Shown: positions 39,405-41,740 of the stretch, piece after piece
Numbering within the stretch: the first letter of the stretch is position 1
Layout: each line of letters begins with the position of its first letter
Assembly: GCA_015064445.1 (NCBI GenBank)
Contig: SVSE01000010.1
Location: forward strand, 1 to 41,740
DNA: 41,740 bases
Source: Oscillospiraceae bacterium
GTDB lineage: Bacteria > Bacillota > Clostridia > Oscillospirales > CAG-272
Reading direction: 5' to 3'
The notes under the pieces: model-generated
The model's input: the letters and a program-made list of their open reading frames with translations, nothing else
Databases searched by the model: none
Told to the model about the DNA's origin: nothing
Made by a program: the position numbers and the translations under genes

Positions 39405-41740
39405 TTATTCTTCTTCGATTTTACAAACTGCAAGCTCGTAGAAAATATCTGTGCCCATGCCAGTGTTTGCAAAATCAATTTTAATCGCAATTACTTTTGC
39501 GTCGAAGCTTTCTTCAACACAAAGAGCGCTTTCTTTTATTCCCGTCTCTCTGCCAATTACAAAGCTTCTCGCCCCCGAGTAATCCGATTGCCCGTAATAC
39601 TGAAAGCTAATGGACGCTGACAAGCTGGACGAAGACGCGCATAAAAACAGATAATCTACATCTATTGGCGTGTTAAAGAAAATCTTAATTGTAAGAGCTC
39701 CTCCTCTTGGTGCAAATCCATCTGCAACAGAGTCTCCTGATCCCCAGTTTTCATCAGTTAGCATCGCTCCTGCCTCTTCTTGTAGACCACCATATATTCC
39801 ATTTTCTGAGGTTACCTCAATCGTTGCTTGAGATGTAATGTTCTGAAGGCTTTGTATTTCCTTTTCTCCACAGCCCTCTCGCTCACATTCACGCTCCAGC
39901 TTCAACGGAACTGCTTTCCAATCGGTCCAGTCGTGTCCAAGTGCAGGGTTAAGCGACTCGTAAACCTCATCGTATACGACATAACCACAAATAGTACAGT
40001 GTTGACTTTTTGTTCCTGCATCCTCGCAGGTTGACTCTTCTGTTACGGACGTACTCCAATAATGATTTTGTGTTCCGTCAACGCAAGGTGGGATTGTTTC
40101 AATCTCAGAGTTTGATGAGTCATCAGAGGGTGCTTGAGCAAAGTCTATGTATTCCTTAGGGTCTACGTGACTGTCGTTGATCTTCAGCTCATAGTGTAGG
40201 TGAGGGTCCTGCGCGATCTCATTCGTAGCACTTTCACCAATCTTGCCAATTACATCTCCTGCCTTAACGGATGCGCCAATTTCTATTCCATCCGCTACCG
40301 TTGGGTCGAGATTTTTATAGTAGCTCACTGCGTTATTTGAGTGCTCAATGCTGACACAGGTGCCCATAAATGGATCGTCCCATACATTTATAACAATGCC
40401 GTCAGCAACAGCCACAACATCCTCGCCAAGCTCTGCCAAAATGTCCACGCCAGTATGCGTACGATAATCCTGAGTTGTCGGATTGAATACAAGCACATTA
40501 ACAGAGTAATCCATATCAATCGCTCCTGTTATTGGTGCTATAAACAAATAAGGGGTGTTATCCTCTGTAAAGTATGGATGAAGTGTTATATCTCCCTCGA
40601 CAACGAAGGTGGTTTTTATTCTTATTCCCTCTTCGCCTGCGTAGATTTTGTTAATTTCCTCTTGTGTGTACCAGCCCTTAAAGGTCCAGCCGTCGCGAGT
40701 AGGCGTCGGAAGCTTTCCTATCTTTGTGCCAACCTCGACCTCCATTGACTGCGTATCGCAATACGCACCTGTCCAAAGGCTCAAATCAAAGGTAACTGTC
40801 GCCTTTTCTCCACCGTCGTCGCGATGAGAGTTTCTAATTATTGTAAAGACAAGGCTACCAACAAATATTGCAAGCAAGCCAAGCGCGACAAGAATAATGA
40901 TAAGCGCCTTTTTCTTTTTCCTTGCCTTTTCAGGATCAACCTCTTTTGGCGGCTTTGGTGGCTTTGGTGGCTTTGGCGCTTTTTCCTTTACAGGCTTTTC
41001 AGCCTTGACAGCCTCTTTTTCGGTTGTTTTTTGCACGCTTACCTCGCGAAGTGCCTTTTTGAGCTCCTCGATTTCTGCCCTTTGCTCCTCGCGTGCCTTT
41101 GCCTCTGCCTCCTCCTTAGCCTTGCGCTCTGCCTCGCGCCTTGCCTTGGCTTCAGCCTCAGCGCGCGCACGCTCCTCGGCATTTGAGAATTTAGAAACAA
41201 ATTCAATTATCTTTTGTGAGGCATCAAAGCTATGTAGCTCTACGCCCTGTAATTTTCCGTGAATTCCAGGAATTCTCTCGATTATGTCGCCAGTAAAGGC
41301 TATCATTATGCTATTTTTGAGCTTCTCCTGCTCGTTCATCATAGCATAATATCTTGTATATTCGTTTTGCACCCAAGGTGTTCTTAGATAATCCTCGTTT
41401 GAGCAAACGATTATCATACTCTTTGCTTTGTAGAGCGCATAAAGAATAAGCGCCTCATAGTCCTCGCCAACTCTTGTTCCGATTTCCTTTTCGGAGAAGA
41501 ATGGGCTTTGTCCTGCTCTTTTGAGGCTATCGTAAAGCTTGCCTGCCCATACGTTATCCTGTGTAAAGCCACCGTTTTCGTCAGATACCTTTACGCAAAT
41601 AAAGGTGTCGTATGAGAGTCCACCTTTCTCAAGCTCAGCAAACTTTTCTCTTATGTAATCAATCTCCTCAGCACGAGAGGTATATTCCTCCCTTTGCTCT
41701 GGAGTTGCACACTCGAGTGCGCGAAGATAGCTTTTATCCT
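39405..41740 (-). CDS. TIR domain-transmembrane-InlB-like repeat-M23 peptidase fusion, 5' end outside the window
   Basis: The frame is open to the window edge, so at least 777 residues are coded and the true start is missing. From the N-side: a helical segment; a TIR domain (about 41,613 to 41,180; SYDTFICV, SEKEIGTRVGEDYEALI, TPWVQNEY); a Lys/Glu/Ala coiled coil (about 41,180-40,980); a Pro-Lys spacer; a membrane helix (ALIIILVALGLLAIF, about 40,910-40,830) preceded by a basic run, placing TIR inside the cell; an InlB/Listeria-Bacteroides-type repeat (GWTFKGWY); and an M23 (LytM) peptidase with HTGVD and HLHYE supplying two His and one Asp metal ligands. A CxxC-containing surface repeat and a beta-sandwich tail follow. 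M23 enzymes cut peptidoglycan cross-links. TIR domains often cleave NAD+ or signal; the fusion suggests a wall-facing sensor. Confidence 0.85.
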   Translation of the reverse strand, partial: DKSYLRALECATPEQREEYTSRAEEIDYIREKFAELEKGGLSYDTFICVKVSDENGGFTQDNVWAGKLYDSLKRAGQSPFFSEKEIGTRVGEDYEALILYALYKAKSMIIVCSNEDYLRTPWVQNEYTRYYAMMNEQEKLKNSIMIAFTGDIIERIPGIHGKLQGVELHSFDASQKIIEFVSKFSNAEERARAEAEAKARREAERKAKEEAEAKAREEQRAEIEELKKALREVSVQKTTEKEAVKAEKPVKEKAPKPPKPPKPPKEVDPEKARKKKKALIIILVALGLLAIFVGSLVFTIIRNSHRDDGGEKATVTFDLSLWTGAYCDTQSMEVEVGTKIGKLPTPTRDGWTFKGWYTQEEINKIYAGEEGIRIKTTFVVEGDITLHPYFTEDNTPYLFIAPITGAIDMDYSVNVLVFNPTTQDYRTHTGVDILAELGEDVVAVADGIVINVWDDPFMGTCVSIEHSNNAVSYYKNLDPTVADGIEIGASVKAGDVIGKIGESATNEIAQDPHLHYELKINDSHVDPKEYIDFAQAPSDDSSNSEIETIPPCVDGTQNHYWSTSVTEESTCEDAGTKSQHCTICGYVVYDEVYESLNPALGHDWTDWKAVPLKLERECEREGCGEKEIQSLQNITSQATIEVTSENGIYGGLQEEAGAMLTDENWGSGDSVADGFAPRGGALTIKIFFNTPIDVDYLFLCASSSSLSASISFQYYGQSDYSGARSFVIGRETGIKESALCVEESFDAKVIAIKIDFANTGMGTDIFYELAVCKIEEE

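Noticed and set aside
1-41740. CRISPR array, rRNA genes or insertion-sequence transposase
   Set aside because: No regularly spaced repeat array, rRNA core sequence or transposase motif was seen; the only long repeat is the 72-bp pair.

Overview
The window joins two different pieces of DNA from a low-to-mid-GC Gram-positive bacterium, most likely a gut Clostridia (Bacillota). That assignment rests on AGGAGG-type ribosome sites, lipobox lipoproteins, extended TGn -10 promoters, CD1115-type conjugation genes and Clostridia-style surface repeats. The species cannot be named from the sequence alone.

Bases 1 to about 10,736 are visibly AT-richer and look like the right end of an integrated conjugative or mobilizable element. 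It holds a secreted subtilisin-like protease with a lipoprotein, a frameshifted gene remnant, a three-gene operon of unknown (partly membrane) proteins, a small acidic protein behind a highly structured leader RNA, and a conjugation module (VirD4-type coupling ATPase, DUF3991/TOPRIM protein, ribbon-helix-helix-like protein). The piece ends at the 3' part of a class II tRNA gene with its own terminator. This is what remains at the far end of an element inserted into a tRNA gene. Just beyond it, a small lipoprotein gene sits between two 72-bp direct repeats.

Bases 11,600 to 41,740 are chromosomal. A leftward operon (20,378 to 11,603) encodes hexuronate catabolism (uxaB, uxaA, uxaC) followed by a glycerol-1-phosphate dehydrogenase (AraM type), a glycerophosphodiesterase, a HAD phosphatase, a GH36 alpha-galactosidase and a small unknown protein. 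A second glycan locus is divergent: a GH95 fucosidase-type enzyme leftward, and a heparinase II/III-type lyase with a GH78 rhamnosidase rightward. Other genes are an endonuclease/exonuclease/phosphatase-fold enzyme, a RecQ helicase with a phosphoribosyltransferase-like tail, a metallo-beta-lactamase hydrolase, a DUF4886 SGNH protein and PtsI.

The most striking part is the six-gene operon from 27,801 down to 21,248. It runs: a soluble SPFH/band-7 protein; three proteins that all begin MGLF, two of which look like ESCRT-III/Snf7 proteins; a CbbX-type AAA ATPase with a Vps4-like MIT domain; and a RuvB paralogue with its own MIT-like domain and a C-terminal PD-(D/E)xK nuclease-like domain. It reads as a bacterial ESCRT-like machine linked to a DNA motor and nuclease. 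I know of no described system with this composition, but could not search.

A second unusual protein runs off the right edge: a cytoplasmic TIR domain, coiled coil, one membrane helix, an InlB-like repeat and an extracellular M23 peptidase in one chain. Most chromosomal transcription units have clear promoters (TTGAnn, 17-18 bp spacer, extended TGn -10) and strong hairpin terminators, so unit boundaries there are well supported.
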